DNA of 64,000 nucleotides from Hymenobacter taeanensis (GCF_013137895.1 NZ_CP053538.1:3131001-3195000), one strand, 5' to 3'. Counted from the stretch's first letter, positions 18,622-28,542 are shown. The notes: a model not told the origin generated them from the sequence alone. Numbers and translations: made by a program.

Positions 18622-18650
18622 AGTGGCCTAGCCTCTATGGCTAGGCCACT
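18622..18650. repeat. perfect hairpin made of two inverted AGTGGCCTAG motifs, between sdhA and sdhB
   Basis: AGTGGCCTAGCC (18622-18633) and its exact complement (18639-18650) flank a 5-base loop. It sits 6 bases beyond the sdhA stop. It is one of three hairpins in the window made from the iterated TGGCCTAG motif. It could stop or attenuate transcription before sdhB, protect the mRNA end, or be a site for a DNA-binding protein. Confidence 0.85.
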
Positions 18651-18656
18651 GCTACC

Positions 18657-20591
18657 TTATTTATAGCTACGCTGGGTGAGCTTCACATTCTCGAAGCGCA
18701 GCTCCTCCTTGTTCAGGATTTCAGGCTGGTTTTCGCCGTTAAACTGCCAGGCAGCCACGTAAGTGAAGTTCTCGTCATCGCGCAGGGCCTCACCTTCCGG
18801 TGTCTGGTATTCCTCACGGAAGTGACCACCGCAGCTTTCGTTGCGGTTATAGGCGTCGTCAATCATGAGTTCACCCAGTTCCAGGAAGTCGGCCACCCGG
18901 CCCGCTTTTTCCAGTGCCTGGTTCATTTCGGCTTCAGTGCCCGCCAGCTTCAGGTCGCTCCAGAACTCACGGCGGAGCTTCTGAATTTCTGCCTTGGCAA
19001 AGCGCAGGCCTTCCGCATTACGGGCCATGCCGCAGTACTCCCACATGATGTGGCCAAGAGCCTTATGGAAGTCATCGGGGGTACGAGTACCGTTGATGCT
19101 CATCAGCTTCTGTACACGGGCGCGCACTTCCGCCTCGGCTTCCTTAAAGGCCGGATGGTCGGTGGTAACGGGCTTAGGAGCCGTCTGGGCCAGGTAATCA
19201 CCAATCGTGTAGGGAATCACGAAGTAACCATCAGCCAAGCCCTGCATCAGAGCCGAAGCCCCGAGGCGGTTGGCCCCGTGGTCGGAGAAGTTGCACTCAC
19301 CGGTAGCGTACAGGCCAGGAATGGTGGTCTGCAAGTTATAGTCTACCCAAAGGCCACCCATGGTATAGTGAACCGCCGGATAAATGCGCATCGGCTGCTC
19401 GTAGGGGTTTTCGCCGGTAATCTTGGCGTACATGTCGAACAGGTTGCCGTACTTCTGGCTTACCCACTCGGCACCGTTACGCTTGATGGCATCGGCAAAG
19501 TCGAGGTACACGGCCAAGCCGGAGCCTCCCACACCACGGCCTTCGTCGCACATCTGCTTGGCGTTGCGCGAAGCCACGTCGCGGGGTACTAGGTTACCGA
19601 AGGCAGGGTACTTACGTTCCAGGAAGTAATCGCGGTCTTCCTCTTTGATGTCGCTCACCCGGATTTCGCCTTTACGCAGGCGCTCAGCCGTAGCTTTTTC
19701 CTTTGGCACCCATACGCGGCCGTCGTTACGCAACGACTCCGACATCAGCGTCAGCTTCGACTGGTAGTCGCCCGATACGGGGATACAGGTGGGGTGAATC
19801 TGCGTGAAGCAGGGGTTAGCGAAGAAGGCGCCTTTCTTGTGTGCCCGCCATGCGGCGGTGGCGTTGCAGTACTTGGCGTTGGTGCTCAGGTAGAATACGT
19901 TGCCGTACCCACCTGTTGCCAGTACCACGGCGTGAGCGGCGTGCTGCTCAATCTCGCCGGTGATGAGGTTACGGGTGATAATACCGCGGGCCTGACCATC
20001 TACCATTACCAGGTCCAGCATCTCGCTGCGCGTATACAGCTTCACCTTGCCGTAGGCCACCTGACGCGAGAGAGCCGAGTAGGCACCCAGCAGCAGCTGC
20101 TGTCCGGTTTGGCCGCGGGCGTAGAACGTACGGCTTACCTGGGCCCCACCAAACGAGCGGTTGGCCAGCAGTCCGCCGTATTCCCGGGCAAAAGGAACGC
20201 CCTGGGCCACGCACTGGTCGATAATGTTAACTGATACCTGGGCCAGGCGGTACACGTTGGCCTCGCGGGCACGGTAGTCGCCACCCTTGATGGTATCATA
20301 GAACAGACGGTACACGGAGTCGCCATCGTTCTGGTAGTTCTTAGCGGCGTTAATGCCTCCCTGGGCAGCGATGGAGTGCGCGCGACGGGGAGAATCGTGG
20401 TAGGTAAACGCCTTTACGTTGTAGCCCAGCTCGGCCAGGGAAGCCGCCGCCGAAGCACCGGCCAGGCCGGTACCTACAATAATAACGTCGTATTTACGCT
20501 TGTTAGCTGGGTTTACCAGCTTGACATTGAACTTATGCTTGTCCCACTTTTCGGCCAAGGGCCCTTCGGGAATTTTGGAATCCAGTATCAT
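18657..20591 (-). CDS. sdhA: succinate dehydrogenase/fumarate reductase flavoprotein subunit SdhA
   Basis: Flavoprotein subunit that oxidises succinate to fumarate on the cytoplasmic side of the membrane. It is 644 residues, the size of type B Bacteroidota SdhA. The FAD dinucleotide motif [20 protein letters not shown] is at about residues 37-56; [16 protein letters not shown] contains the histidine that normally binds FAD covalently; [10 protein letters not shown] and the C-terminal [19 protein letters not shown] are substrate-site and FAD-domain segments. It follows sdhC by 25 bases on the same strand. Confidence 0.98.
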   Translation of the reverse strand: MILDSKIPEGPLAEKWDKHKFNVKLVNPANKRKYDVIIVGTGLAGASAAASLAELGYNVKAFTYHDSPRRAHSIAAQGGINAAKNYQNDGDSVYRLFYDTIKGGDYRAREANVYRLAQVSVNIIDQCVAQGVPFAREYGGLLANRSFGGAQVSRTFYARGQTGQQLLLGAYSALSRQVAYGKVKLYTRSEMLDLVMVDGQARGIITRNLITGEIEQHAAHAVVLATGGYGNVFYLSTNAKYCNATAAWRAHKKGAFFANPCFTQIHPTCIPVSGDYQSKLTLMSESLRNDGRVWVPKEKATAERLRKGEIRVSDIKEEDRDYFLERKYPAFGNLVPRDVASRNAKQMCDEGRGVGGSGLAVYLDFADAIKRNGAEWVSQKYGNLFDMYAKITGENPYEQPMRIYPAVHYTMGGLWVDYNLQTTIPGLYATGECNFSDHGANRLGASALMQGLADGYFVIPYTIGDYLAQTAPKPVTTDHPAFKEAEAEVRARVQKLMSINGTRTPDDFHKALGHIMWEYCGMARNAEGLRFAKAEIQKLRREFWSDLKLAGTEAEMNQALEKAGRVADFLELGELMIDDAYNRNESCGGHFREEYQTPEGEALRDDENFTYVAAWQFNGENQPEILNKEELRFENVKLTQRSYK

Positions 20592-20616
20592 GCGCTAAAA
20601 TGAAAATGGTGGGGGG

Positions 20617-21384
20617 CTAGCGAAGGGCCGGCTCCGTGGTGAGGGACTGCTCTACGGTGTTGCCGGTAGCAGGACGGGGCTGATACGCCTCGCTGAAGAA
20701 CATAACCAACGGAATCAGGGCAAACAGGGCGGAAACGATAACCGAGAAGCCGTAACCCGTTGCATAAATAGCAGGGGTGTACTTGCGGTGGTTGAGGCCG
20801 AGGGTCTGGAAACCACTGCGGAAGCCGTGCCAGAGATGGTAACCCAGGGCAACCTGGGCCAGTGCGTATAGTATCACGTACCACGGTATTTTAAAGGAAG
20901 CGGCGGCTACCGAATACAAGTCGCCCACGGGATGGTCGAGGTTGGGTACGCGTACTTCGGCTAGGCCACCCATGGCATCAAAGCGGGAGCGGATCCAGAA
21001 GTTCATCAGGTGCACAATCAGGAAGATAAGCAGCAAGGTGCCCAACAGAGCCATGTTGCGGGAAGCCCACTGTGAATTCTGCTCTGAGTGGTTTACCACG
21101 TAGGCCTGTCCGCCGCGGGCCTTCTTGTTTTTCACGGCCAGGGCTAAGCCTTGGTAGATGTGAGCCAGAAGGCCCAGCATCAGCACTATTTCCATAAACC
21201 GGATAACAGGGTTGGTACCCATGAATTCGGCCCAGAAGTTGAAAGATGCGCCGCCGTCATGGCGAAGCATCTGGAGGTTAATCAGCAAATGCACCACCAG
21301 AAAGGAGCAGAGAAACAGGCCCGTGACAGCCATGATAAACTTGCGGCCGATGCTGCTGGAGAAGGTTTTTGTTATCCAACTCAT
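20617..21384 (-). CDS. sdhC: succinate dehydrogenase cytochrome b subunit (type B, SdhC)
   Basis: Membrane anchor subunit of complex II that binds two b haems and menaquinone. It is 255 residues with five hydrophobic segments, as in B. subtilis and W. succinogenes type B anchors. It begins SSSIGRKFIMAVTGLFLCSF and has conserved histidines in transmembrane segments (VVHLLINLQ, LLAHIYQG, LIVHLMNFW, LGYHLWHGF). A single fused anchor followed by A and B subunits is the type B arrangement. It is the first gene of the operon, with a promoter-like element upstream. Confidence 0.94.
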   Translation of the reverse strand: MSWITKTFSSSIGRKFIMAVTGLFLCSFLVVHLLINLQMLRHDGGASFNFWAEFMGTNPVIRFMEIVLMLGLLAHIYQGLALAVKNKKARGGQAYVVNHSEQNSQWASRNMALLGTLLLIFLIVHLMNFWIRSRFDAMGGLAEVRVPNLDHPVGDLYSVAAASFKIPWYVILYALAQVALGYHLWHGFRSGFQTLGLNHRKYTPAIYATGYGFSVIVSALFALIPLVMFFSEAYQPRPATGNTVEQSLTTEPALR

Positions 21385-21424
21385 AAGAGCTACTGAAAGG
21401 TTTGGGTAGGTCGGTTGTACTGGT

Positions 21425-21455
21425 CAAAGGTAGGGTCCAACCCGGTAGGAAACAA
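21425..21455 (-). promoter_or_regulatory. putative Bacteroidota-type promoter of sdhCAB
   Basis: Read on the minus strand, TACCTTTG (21432-21425) matches the -7 consensus TANNTTTG, with a TTG at 21455-21453 about 20 bases upstream as the -33 element. It lies about 40 bases before the sdhC start. Confidence 0.55.
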
Positions 21456-21629
21456 TCTGCGCTTACCTTTCACGTTAGTAAGAAACAATCTTGAATCTAT
21501 CTACTGCCAGCTCCGTTAGAACCGTAGTACCTCTATACTAACCCAACTGCCTGGTTATTTGTTAGGTTCCTGACACTTTTTTACTGACATTCTCTCCTTA
21601 CTTCTCCTGACTTTCAATACGCTGATTCT

Positions 21630-24518
21630 ATGAAGCTTCCCTTACTTAACCGTGCCGCCCGGCTAGGGTTGGTACTACTAGTATTGGTGCTGGCATATTT
21701 TGGATTAACGCCCGCGGCCCAGGCAACTCACCTGCGCGCCGGCGACATCCAAGCCAAGACGGATACTACCGCGGCCCGCAACCCGCGGCGCATCTTCTTT
21801 AAGATGGTGATTTATGAAAGCAACGTAAACACGAGTGTGTCGCAAACTGATGCGACTATTTTTTTCGGAGACGGCACAGTTGCCCAAAAAATCCCGCGGG
21901 CCAGCAGAACCCCCGTTGGGTGTGATGGCACCACGTTTCGATTGGTATTTTATTTCGATCATACCTACCCGGCTGTCGGGCAGTACACCGTACACTTTAT
22001 AGGGGAGTTTCGAAGTACTGGGGTGAGGAACATGACTGCCTCGAACCAACAGACTTTTTATATAAATTCTCGAATAACCATTGACCCCGCATTAGGGATA
22101 AACCAATCACCCATACTGAATGCCCCCGCGTTTGACAGGGCCAGCCGGAATCAGGTGTTTCTGCACAACCCGGCTGCATCCGACGCAGATGGTGATTCCC
22201 TATCGTATGAGTTACTGCCCAGCCAGTATGTACCGAATGGGGTAGAGGGCGTACTGGCTCAAACAGGTAATGACAAAAACACTCCCAAGCCGTTGCCCTG
22301 CATCAATTTCGTGTTTCCAAACGCGGTAGCTGGTGTGAACGCAGTGCAGGTTCCTTATGTGGGGCCGCCGGTGGGAGTACCTGGGGTACCAGCCATTTTT
22401 GACCAGAACCCATTAACCGGGCAAATAGTCTGGAATGCTCCGCTAGACGCAGGTGATTACAATTTTGCCTTTAAAGTGCGGGAGTGGCGTCGGGTGCCAG
22501 GGGCCAGGGCCCGCCTGATAGGGGAGTATATCCGGGATATGCAGGTGACAGTTGGTAACAATAACAATATACGGCCTACTATTACCGTACCTACCGACTT
22601 GTGCGTAATTGCGGGTACTCCTGTTACTGGTTTAATAACGGCAACTGATCCTGATAACCAGCAAGTAATCCTTAGTGCTTATGGTGGAGTACTCCCCCGG
22701 CCAGCAACCTTTGTGCAGAACACAACCGGCCCGCCTACGGCCCGTGGTACTTTCACCTGGTCGCCGGATTGCTCCAATATTCAGTCGGAGCCCCATCAAA
22801 TTCTATTCAAGGCCGAAGACAGACCAGCCAATAACTGTGGCGCTTCACTTATTGATGAGCGTGTATGGCGTATTACGGTGGTAGGCCCACCACCGCAAAA
22901 CCTACGGGTAGCACCTTCCGGCAACACCGCGCAGCTAAGCTGGGACAGCTACGCCTGCCAGAACCCGGGCGCTCAAATCTTGATTTTTCGCAAGGAAAAC
23001 CCGTCCAGCTTTACCCCCGGCACCTGCGAAACAGGTATACCAGCCTCTGCAGGCTATACTCAAATAGGCTCAGTAAGCGTAGGAAGCCGCACATTCGTAG
23101 ATGACCGTAATGGCCTGGGCCTAGAGCGCGGCAAAAACTACTGTTACCGCATATACGTGCAGTTTGCCCGGCCAGCTGGTGGCGCTAGTATTGCTTCCAA
23201 TGAAGCCTGTCTCACTCTGGTTGGCCGCTCCCCACGCCTCACTAATGTAACCGTAGATCGGACGGATGCCGTGAACGGCCAAATTACGGTGCGCTGGACG
23301 CGTCCGGCACCGCTGGGTAGCTTTAATGCTCCCTTCGGTTACCGTTTGTACCGGGCTATTGGCCAAAACCCAACGTTTTCCCCAACAGCCGTACCGCTAC
23401 GCACCATTACTAATCTTAACGATACCGTTTTTGTTGACACTGGCCTGAACACCACCGACAATGCGTATTCATATAAGTTGGAGTTCTTCAGCAACACGTT
23501 GCCTACTCCTAACTCGCCGGTATCTGTTGAAACGGCCGAGCCGGCCTCTAGTGTGCGGGTAAATACCACTGCCGATCCGCTGGCAAATACGATTTCTTTG
23601 AACTGGACGTATAACGTGCCGTGGGATAATACTCGATATCCGGCCACAATTTACCGGCGTGATGGGCTAACAGGAGCCTTCGTGCCTATTGCCAAAGTGA
23701 CGGGTACCGCAACAAATGGCACCTACCTAGACCGGGGTACCACGGCTAAGCCACTCGTGAAGGGCAACACGTACTGTTACTACATAAAAACCAAAGGAGC
23801 CTACGCCATCGCCCCCAACGACTCTCTCATCAACCTGAGCCAAGAGCGGTGTGTGGCCTTAGCGCCCGTGCTGTGTACGCCGGTGCTCACGCTGAAACCT
23901 ACCAATTGTGATAGTCTGGCTAGTCGGCTCTTTGAGTTGCCTGCCACGCCAGTGAACGGGCAGGTATACACCAACTACCTCAGCTGGACACTCAGTGCTC
24001 AACCCGTTGCTGACTGTAGCCGCGATGTAGCCTCCTACATTATTTACTACGCTCCCACAGCCAACGATTCTCTAAGGGTACTTACAACGGTTCCTGGCTC
24101 ACAAACCACCTACGCCCACCAGAACCTTGCTTCAGCAGAGGGGTGCTATGCGGTACGGGCCGTGGATGCCGCCGGAACGCGCAGCTTGCTCAGCAACAAA
24201 GAGTGCAAGGATAACTGCCTACTGTTCCTGCTGCCTAACATATTCACCCCAAACGGCGACGGTAAGAATGACACGTTCCGGCCGAAGGTATTTAGCCCCA
24301 TCCGGCGCACCAAGGTGCAGATATTCAACCGCTGGGGCGTGAAGGTGTACGAAAGCGACAAAGACCCGCTGATTAACTGGAGTGGCAGCGGCAGCGGCGA
24401 ATCTGGCTCAGGAAGTAAGGTTTCGGAGGGCATGTACTTCTATCAGGCTGAAGTGGAATTTGGGGATGCCAACCGTACGAAGCGCACCTTCAAAGGGTGG
24501 GTTCAGGTAAACCGCTAA
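21630..24518 (+). CDS. large secreted protein with gliding-motility-associated (T9SS type B) C-terminal domain
   Basis: A 962-residue exported protein. The signal peptide spans about residues 1-32, ending AAQA before THLRAGDI, which resembles the N-terminus of many Bacteroidota PKD-rich surface proteins. The middle contains a cadherin-like segment (AASDADGDSLSYEL) and three or four fibronectin III-like modules, for example starting at PPPQNLRVAPSGNTAQLSWD, plus paired cysteines. The last 90 residues (LPNIFTPNGDGKNDTFRP, IFNRWGVKVYESD, GWVQVNR) are the CHU_C/gliding motility-associated C-terminal domain that directs export by the type IX system. It is probably a surface or extracellular adhesin-like protein; no catalytic domain is seen. 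It is a single gene with a terminator after it. Confidence 0.9.
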   Translation: MKLPLLNRAARLGLVLLVLVLAYFGLTPAAQATHLRAGDIQAKTDTTAARNPRRIFFKMVIYESNVNTSVSQTDATIFFGDGTVAQKIPRASRTPVGCDGTTFRLVFYFDHTYPAVGQYTVHFIGEFRSTGVRNMTASNQQTFYINSRITIDPALGINQSPILNAPAFDRASRNQVFLHNPAASDADGDSLSYELLPSQYVPNGVEGVLAQTGNDKNTPKPLPCINFVFPNAVAGVNAVQVPYVGPPVGVPGVPAIFDQNPLTGQIVWNAPLDAGDYNFAFKVREWRRVPGARARLIGEYIRDMQVTVGNNNNIRPTITVPTDLCVIAGTPVTGLITATDPDNQQVILSAYGGVLPRPATFVQNTTGPPTARGTFTWSPDCSNIQSEPHQILFKAEDRPANNCGASLIDERVWRITVVGPPPQNLRVAPSGNTAQLSWDSYACQNPGAQILIFRKENPSSFTPGTCETGIPASAGYTQIGSVSVGSRTFVDDRNGLGLERGKNYCYRIYVQFARPAGGASIASNEACLTLVGRSPRLTNVTVDRTDAVNGQITVRWTRPAPLGSFNAPFGYRLYRAIGQNPTFSPTAVPLRTITNLNDTVFVDTGLNTTDNAYSYKLEFFSNTLPTPNSPVSVETAEPASSVRVNTTADPLANTISLNWTYNVPWDNTRYPATIYRRDGLTGAFVPIAKVTGTATNGTYLDRGTTAKPLVKGNTYCYYIKTKGAYAIAPNDSLINLSQERCVALAPVLCTPVLTLKPTNCDSLASRLFELPATPVNGQVYTNYLSWTLSAQPVADCSRDVASYIIYYAPTANDSLRVLTTVPGSQTTYAHQNLASAEGCYAVRAVDAAGTRSLLSNKECKDNCLLFLLPNIFTPNGDGKNDTFRPKVFSPIRRTKVQIFNRWGVKVYESDKDPLINWSGSGSGESGSGSKVSEGMYFYQAEVEFGDANRTKRTFKGWVQVNR

Positions 24519-24540
24519 GACTACTGGCCTAGGCCTTCAG

Positions 24541-24580
24541 AATAAAAGGAGCGAACAGTTGCTGTTCGCTCCTTTTATTT
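24541..24580 (+). terminator. intrinsic terminator after the gliding-motility-type protein
   Basis: AATAAAAGGAGCGAACA and its complement form a 17-bp stem around a 5-base loop, with T-rich sequence on the 3' side. It lies between the upstream stop and the start of the small lipoprotein gene. Confidence 0.92.
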
Positions 24581-24585
24581 GTGCC

Positions 24586-24894
24586 ATGATAAAGCTCTGT
24601 CTTGTATTGCTGCTGGGGCTGGGAAGCCTGATCAGCTGCCAACCCCAGGCCACACCCATGACCACTGCCCAGCCTGCTACCACCGAGGATGCGGCCCGGG
24701 CAGCCGTAGCGGCCTACGTCAAAACCCAGCCCAGCGCGGCCCTCTATCAGTCTGACTCAGCGCGGGTAGTTGATGCAGAAACCAAGTGGCAGGTGCTCGT
24801 GCCCCGCACCGACTGGGCCGGACGAATGCCCAACGCCGCCGCATTTGAAGTTGACAAGCAAACGGGCGCCGTTACTACGCTTAAAGTAAAGTAG
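24586..24894 (+). CDS. small predicted lipoprotein, unknown function
   Basis: A 102-residue protein from the ATG at 24586. An upstream in-frame start at 24559 falls inside the terminator hairpin and was rejected. The N-terminus MIKLCLVLLLGLGSLISC is a lipoprotein signal with a lipobox cysteine at residue 18. The mature part has a helical Ala-rich stretch (DAARAAVAAYVKTQPSAALY) and ends AAFEVDKQTGAVTTLKVK, a strand-turn-strand pattern reminiscent of PepSY-like or NTF2-like folds. I do not recognise a named family. Confidence 0.65.
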   Translation: MIKLCLVLLLGLGSLISCQPQATPMTTAQPATTEDAARAAVAAYVKTQPSAALYQSDSARVVDAETKWQVLVPRTDWAGRMPNAAAFEVDKQTGAVTTLKVK

Positions 24895-24982
24895 TTGTGG
24901 CTACCTGCCTTGGTTGGCCGCCAGGCCACCTACAGCAGGAACCATCTTTCTGTTCTCCAACCTATAAATCCACCTCCTTCTA

Positions 24983-25870
24983 GTGAAAGCAGTAATTTTT
25001 CCTGGCCAGGGTAGCCAGTTCAGCGGCATGGGCCGCGACTTGTACGAGCAGCACCCCGAGGCCAAACGCCTGATGGACCAAGCCAATGAGATACTGGGCT
25101 TCTCGCTTACCGATGTTATGTTTGCTGGCTCTGAGGAAGACTTGCGCCGTACCGACGTAACGCAGCCTGCCATTTTCTTGCACTCAGTGGCGCTGGCGGC
25201 CGTAATACCCAACCTGCGCCCCGATATGGTAGCTGGCCATTCTCTCGGCGAATTTTCGGCGCTGGTGGCTGCCAAGGTGTTGAAGTTTGAGGATGCCTTA
25301 CGCCTTGTAGCCCAGCGGGCACAGGCCATGCAGGCCGCCTGTCAGGAGCAACCCGGTACCATGGCCGCCATTCTGGGCCTCGATGATGCCACTACCGCCC
25401 GCATCTGCCAGGTGATTACTGCGGCTGGCAACGTGGTGGTAGCTGCCAATTATAACTGCCCTGGTCAGCTGGTAGTGTCGGGCTCGCAGCGCGGTATTGA
25501 GTTGGCTTGTGAGCAACTGAAGGCTGCTGGGGCCAAGCGGGCATTGCCGCTGCCCGTAGGTGGTGCCTTCCACTCACCCCTGATGCAGTCGGCGGAGGCT
25601 GCCTTGGCGCAGGCTATTGCCGCTACCACCTTCTCGGCGGGCATTTGCCCCGTATATCAGAACGTGGATGCCGCTCCCCACACCGATGCTGATGAAATTC
25701 GGGAGAATCTGGTGCGTCAGCTCACGGCTCCCGTACGCTGGACCCAGAGTGTGCAGCGCATGGTGCAGGATGGTGCTACTGAGTTTGTAGAGTGTGGCCC
25801 CGGCAAGGTGCTGCAAGGCTTGGTTAAGAAAATTGCCGCAGAGGCCGCTGTTAGCTCGGCTACGGTATAA
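24983..25870 (+). CDS. fabD: malonyl-CoA:ACP transacylase FabD
   Basis: Cytoplasmic enzyme that moves malonyl from CoA to acyl carrier protein to feed fatty acid elongation. It is 295 residues from a GTG start. It begins KAVIFPGQGSQFSGMG, a diagnostic start, with the nucleophile serine in AGHSLGEFSAL (about residue 87), QAMQAA, and the catalytic histidine in GGAFHSPLM (about residue 193). The ECGPGKVLQGLVKKI end also fits. It is a single gene here; other fab genes are not in the window. Confidence 0.96.
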   Translation: MKAVIFPGQGSQFSGMGRDLYEQHPEAKRLMDQANEILGFSLTDVMFAGSEEDLRRTDVTQPAIFLHSVALAAVIPNLRPDMVAGHSLGEFSALVAAKVLKFEDALRLVAQRAQAMQAACQEQPGTMAAILGLDDATTARICQVITAAGNVVVAANYNCPGQLVVSGSQRGIELACEQLKAAGAKRALPLPVGGAFHSPLMQSAEAALAQAIAATTFSAGICPVYQNVDAAPHTDADEIRENLVRQLTAPVRWTQSVQRMVQDGATEFVECGPGKVLQGLVKKIAAEAAVSSATV

Positions 25871-25886
25871 GTAGTGGCCTAAACTT

Positions 25887-25923
25887 AAAAAAGCCCGTCA
25901 GGAAATTTCTGACGGGCTTTTTT
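25887..25923 (+). terminator. intrinsic terminator after fabD (bidirectional with folK)
   Basis: GCCCGTCAG (25893-25901) pairs with CTGACGGGC (25909-25917), flanked by an A-run on the left and a T-run on the right. It lies between the convergent fabD and folK genes, so it can serve both. Confidence 0.93.
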
Positions 25924-25941
25924 GCCTATGGTGCCCATATG

Positions 25942-26433
25942 TTACCGCCCGCCCGAAACCCGCTGAACAGCTAATGAGTCGGGGCACTGAGCCAGTAGCG
26001 CCGTTACTGACTGGCCGAGTACCGGGTGCACTATATGAGCGGCAATATCAGTAAGTGGTACCAACGCGAAACGCCGCTCCGGCAGGCGCGGGTGCGGCAC
26101 CTGCAGCCGGGGCGAATCGAGGACCAGATCATCATAAAGCAGGATATCCACATCCAGCGTGCGGGCTCCCCAGCGTACCAGCCGCTCCCGGCCCGCTAGT
26201 TGCTCTGCTTGCTGGCAGACGTCGAGCAGGGCTTCGGGCAGAAGTGAAGTACGCAGCTGAATGGCTTGGTTTAGAAAGGGTGGCTGATCTTCCAAGCCCC
26301 AAGCGGCCGTTTCATACAGCCCCGAAACAGCTTCCACTATCCCAGCCGAGGCGGCTAGTTGCTGCACGGCATCTTGAAGGATAGAAGTTCGGTCGCCGAG
26401 GTTGGAGCCCAATAGGAGGTAGGCAACGGGCAT
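25942..26433 (-). CDS. folK: 2-amino-4-hydroxy-6-hydroxymethyldihydropteridine pyrophosphokinase FolK
   Basis: Cytoplasmic enzyme of folate biosynthesis that transfers pyrophosphate from ATP to 6-hydroxymethyl-dihydropterin. It is 163 residues. YLLLGSNLGDR at the start, YETAAWG, the RWGARTLDVDILLYDD signature near residues 87-102 and VPHPRLPERRFALVPL are all typical. It is the downstream neighbour of an alpha/beta hydrolase gene, 4 bases apart, on the same strand. Confidence 0.96.
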   Translation of the reverse strand: MPVAYLLLGSNLGDRTSILQDAVQQLAASAGIVEAVSGLYETAAWGLEDQPPFLNQAIQLRTSLLPEALLDVCQQAEQLAGRERLVRWGARTLDVDILLYDDLVLDSPRLQVPHPRLPERRFALVPLTDIAAHIVHPVLGQSVTALLAQCPDSLAVQRVSGGR

Positions 26434-26437
26434 AGAC

Positions 26438-27310
26438 CTAGAGTAAGCGGTGCAGAAACTCTATAGTCACGTCGGCGGCCAGTTGAGCATCGGGAGGGAG
26501 CAACGCTTGCGCCCAGGGGTGGCCACCACCGAAATTGTGTGTTACGCCCGGTAAAATGGCTAGCTCTGCATCTGGGTGCCAGCTTTTCAGCTCATGCGCT
26601 TTCTGCACGGCTACGGTCTCGTCTTGGTCGCCGTGCACGATCAGCGTAGGCCTGTTGCGCAGCTTGCGGCGCACGTTGTGCGGAATATCCAGGCGGAGGC
26701 GGTTCTGGTGGTAGTCTTCTACTATCTGAAAGTAGAGCGGCAGCTGCTGCTTGGTGCGGCTATTTTCTACATGAAATACTCCTGCCTGCTGCCAGTGCTG
26801 CATGAGCTCCTCCGTCCAGCCGGGGTTTACATTGTTGATGGCGGCCCAGGTAACTACAGCCTTCACCCGGGTATCCTCGGCCGCTTTGAGCAGCACTAGG
26901 CCACCCCCGCGGCTGTGGCCGATAAGCGCAAGGCGCGTCAGGTCGGTTTCGGGGGCGGGCAGGGGAGAAACCTCCGGGTTTAGCAGAGTGTCAAGTAGAA
27001 CTCCAATATCGTTGAGCTCCAGGCTGAAGTTGTTGCGGCCAAACGCTTCTAAGTCCTCCAGGTCGCCGGTGCCACCTACTACCAGGCCGTTGTGAGAGAG
27101 GTTGAGCTTCACAAACACAAAGCCCTGCCGGGCAAAGTACTCGGCGAGCAGGTTGAAGTGACCCCAGTCTTTAAACCCCTTAAAACCATGCACAAACACT
27201 ATCATGGGCTTGGGCTGCCCGTCGGGAAGGTAGCGCGCATCGGCCTCAAATGGCCGGGCGTGATGAGGGGAGGAAAGCAGAAAGTCGAGGCGAATGGGCT
27301 GGATTGGCAT
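26438..27310 (-). CDS. alpha/beta hydrolase family protein
   Basis: A 290-residue cytoplasmic alpha/beta hydrolase. HGFKGFKDWGHF near residue 40 supplies the oxyanion-hole HG motif, the nucleophile serine is in LIGHSRGGGL (about residue 130), an aspartate lies in VHGDQDETV, and the catalytic histidine is probably the one in GVTHNFGGGHPW. The ATG at 27310 was preferred to one 16 codons upstream because MPIQPIRLDFLL starts a natural N-terminus. The substrate is unknown; it resembles dienelactone-hydrolase or prolyl-oligopeptidase-like esterases. It lies 4 bases before folK and is likely co-transcribed. Confidence 0.82.
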   Translation of the reverse strand: MPIQPIRLDFLLSSPHHARPFEADARYLPDGQPKPMIVFVHGFKGFKDWGHFNLLAEYFARQGFVFVKLNLSHNGLVVGGTGDLEDLEAFGRNNFSLELNDIGVLLDTLLNPEVSPLPAPETDLTRLALIGHSRGGGLVLLKAAEDTRVKAVVTWAAINNVNPGWTEELMQHWQQAGVFHVENSRTKQQLPLYFQIVEDYHQNRLRLDIPHNVRRKLRNRPTLIVHGDQDETVAVQKAHELKSWHPDAELAILPGVTHNFGGGHPWAQALLPPDAQLAADVTIEFLHRLL

Positions 27311-27469
27311 ACCGCTAAGGTACGGGCTGAAAGTGGGGAGATGATGAACGCTAAACATGAGGGACCGGTAGTATTTGCCGCAGCTTGGTTACCAGAAAGC
27401 CAACCCTAGCAGTTTACTGTCTTACTACTCACCTTTTCACCGTATCATTGCACCGCCCAAAATACCCGC

Positions 27470-28450
27470 ATGAACGTAACGCTGGACCAGATACAAGCGC
27501 CCATTGCCGCCGAAATGGAGGAGTTCGAACTCAAGTTTCGGGCCTCCATGAAAACACGGCAGTTGCTGCTTGACAAAATCATGGGGTACATTGTGAAGCG
27601 CAAGGGCAAGCAGATCCGGCCCATGTTTGTGTTCTTCACGGCCAAAATCAGCGGCGGCGACCCATTACCGGAGGCTTCCTTCCGGGGCGCGGCGCTCATT
27701 GAGCTGCTGCATACGGCTACTCTGGTGCATGATGATGTGGTGGATGAGAGCAACTACCGCCGGGGCTTCTTCTCCATCAATGCGCTCTGGAAAAACAAGA
27801 TTGCCGTGCTGGTGGGCGACTACCTGCTGGCACGAGGCCTGCAGCTAGCCCTGGAAAACGACGATTTTGACCTGCTCAAGATTGTGAATAACGCCGTGCG
27901 GGAGCTCAGCGAAGGGGAACTGCTGCAGATTGAGAAAGCCCGCCGCCTGGATATTACCGAGGATGTGTATTTTGATATCATCCGACAGAAAACCGCTTCT
28001 CTCATTGCGTCTTGCTGCGCCGTGGGGGCCGCTTCTACGGGGGCCAGCAAAGAGGTTATTGAGCGCGCCCGCCTTTTCGGGGAGAAAGTGGGTATGGCTT
28101 TCCAGATCAAGGATGACCTGTTTGACTTTGGTACCGACGAAGTGGGTAAGCCCGTGGGTATTGATATCAAAGAGAAAAAAATGACCCTACCGCTCATTTA
28201 TGCCCTGCAACAAGCCGACTGGCTTACCAAGCGGCGCGTCATCTTTAACGTGAAAAACAACGATGGCCGCAAAGACCGCGTGCAGGCTGTTATTGACTTC
28301 GTGAAGAAATCAGGTGGCCTGGAATATGCCATAAAAGTGATGGAAAGCTACCGCGACGAGGCGCTGACTATCCTTAGAACCTTTCCCGAGTCGGCCTCGC
28401 GCAACTCCTTGGAGCAGCTAATCAACTATACCATTGAGCGCGAGAAATAA
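27470..28450 (+). CDS. trans-polyprenyl diphosphate synthase (long-chain type)
   Basis: Isoprenyl diphosphate synthase, 326 residues. The first aspartate-rich motif is DDVVDE (about residue 88) and the second is KDDLFDF (about residue 209); GKQIRPMF and GDYLLARG are also family segments. Small residues (Ala, Thr) at the positions just before the first motif leave room for a growing chain, as in hepta/octaprenyl synthases, so the product is probably the menaquinone side chain. Chain length cannot be read with certainty. It is a single gene with its own terminator. Confidence 0.9.
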   Translation: MNVTLDQIQAPIAAEMEEFELKFRASMKTRQLLLDKIMGYIVKRKGKQIRPMFVFFTAKISGGDPLPEASFRGAALIELLHTATLVHDDVVDESNYRRGFFSINALWKNKIAVLVGDYLLARGLQLALENDDFDLLKIVNNAVRELSEGELLQIEKARRLDITEDVYFDIIRQKTASLIASCCAVGAASTGASKEVIERARLFGEKVGMAFQIKDDLFDFGTDEVGKPVGIDIKEKKMTLPLIYALQQADWLTKRRVIFNVKNNDGRKDRVQAVIDFVKKSGGLEYAIKVMESYRDEALTILRTFPESASRNSLEQLINYTIEREK

Positions 28451-28477
28451 GCTCTCATTTCTCACTCCGCTCTAAAT

Positions 28478-28525
28478 GACATAAAAAGCGCCGCCCCAAG
28501 CTGGAGCGGCGCACTTTTTATGTCA
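28478..28525 (+). terminator. intrinsic terminator between the polyprenyl synthase and the zinc-ribbon gene
   Basis: GACATAAAAA-GCGCCGC pairs with GCGGCGC-TTTTTATGTC with one small bulge. It lies between convergent genes and probably serves both. Confidence 0.9.
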
Positions 28526-28542
28526 AATACCACTGTTATTAC

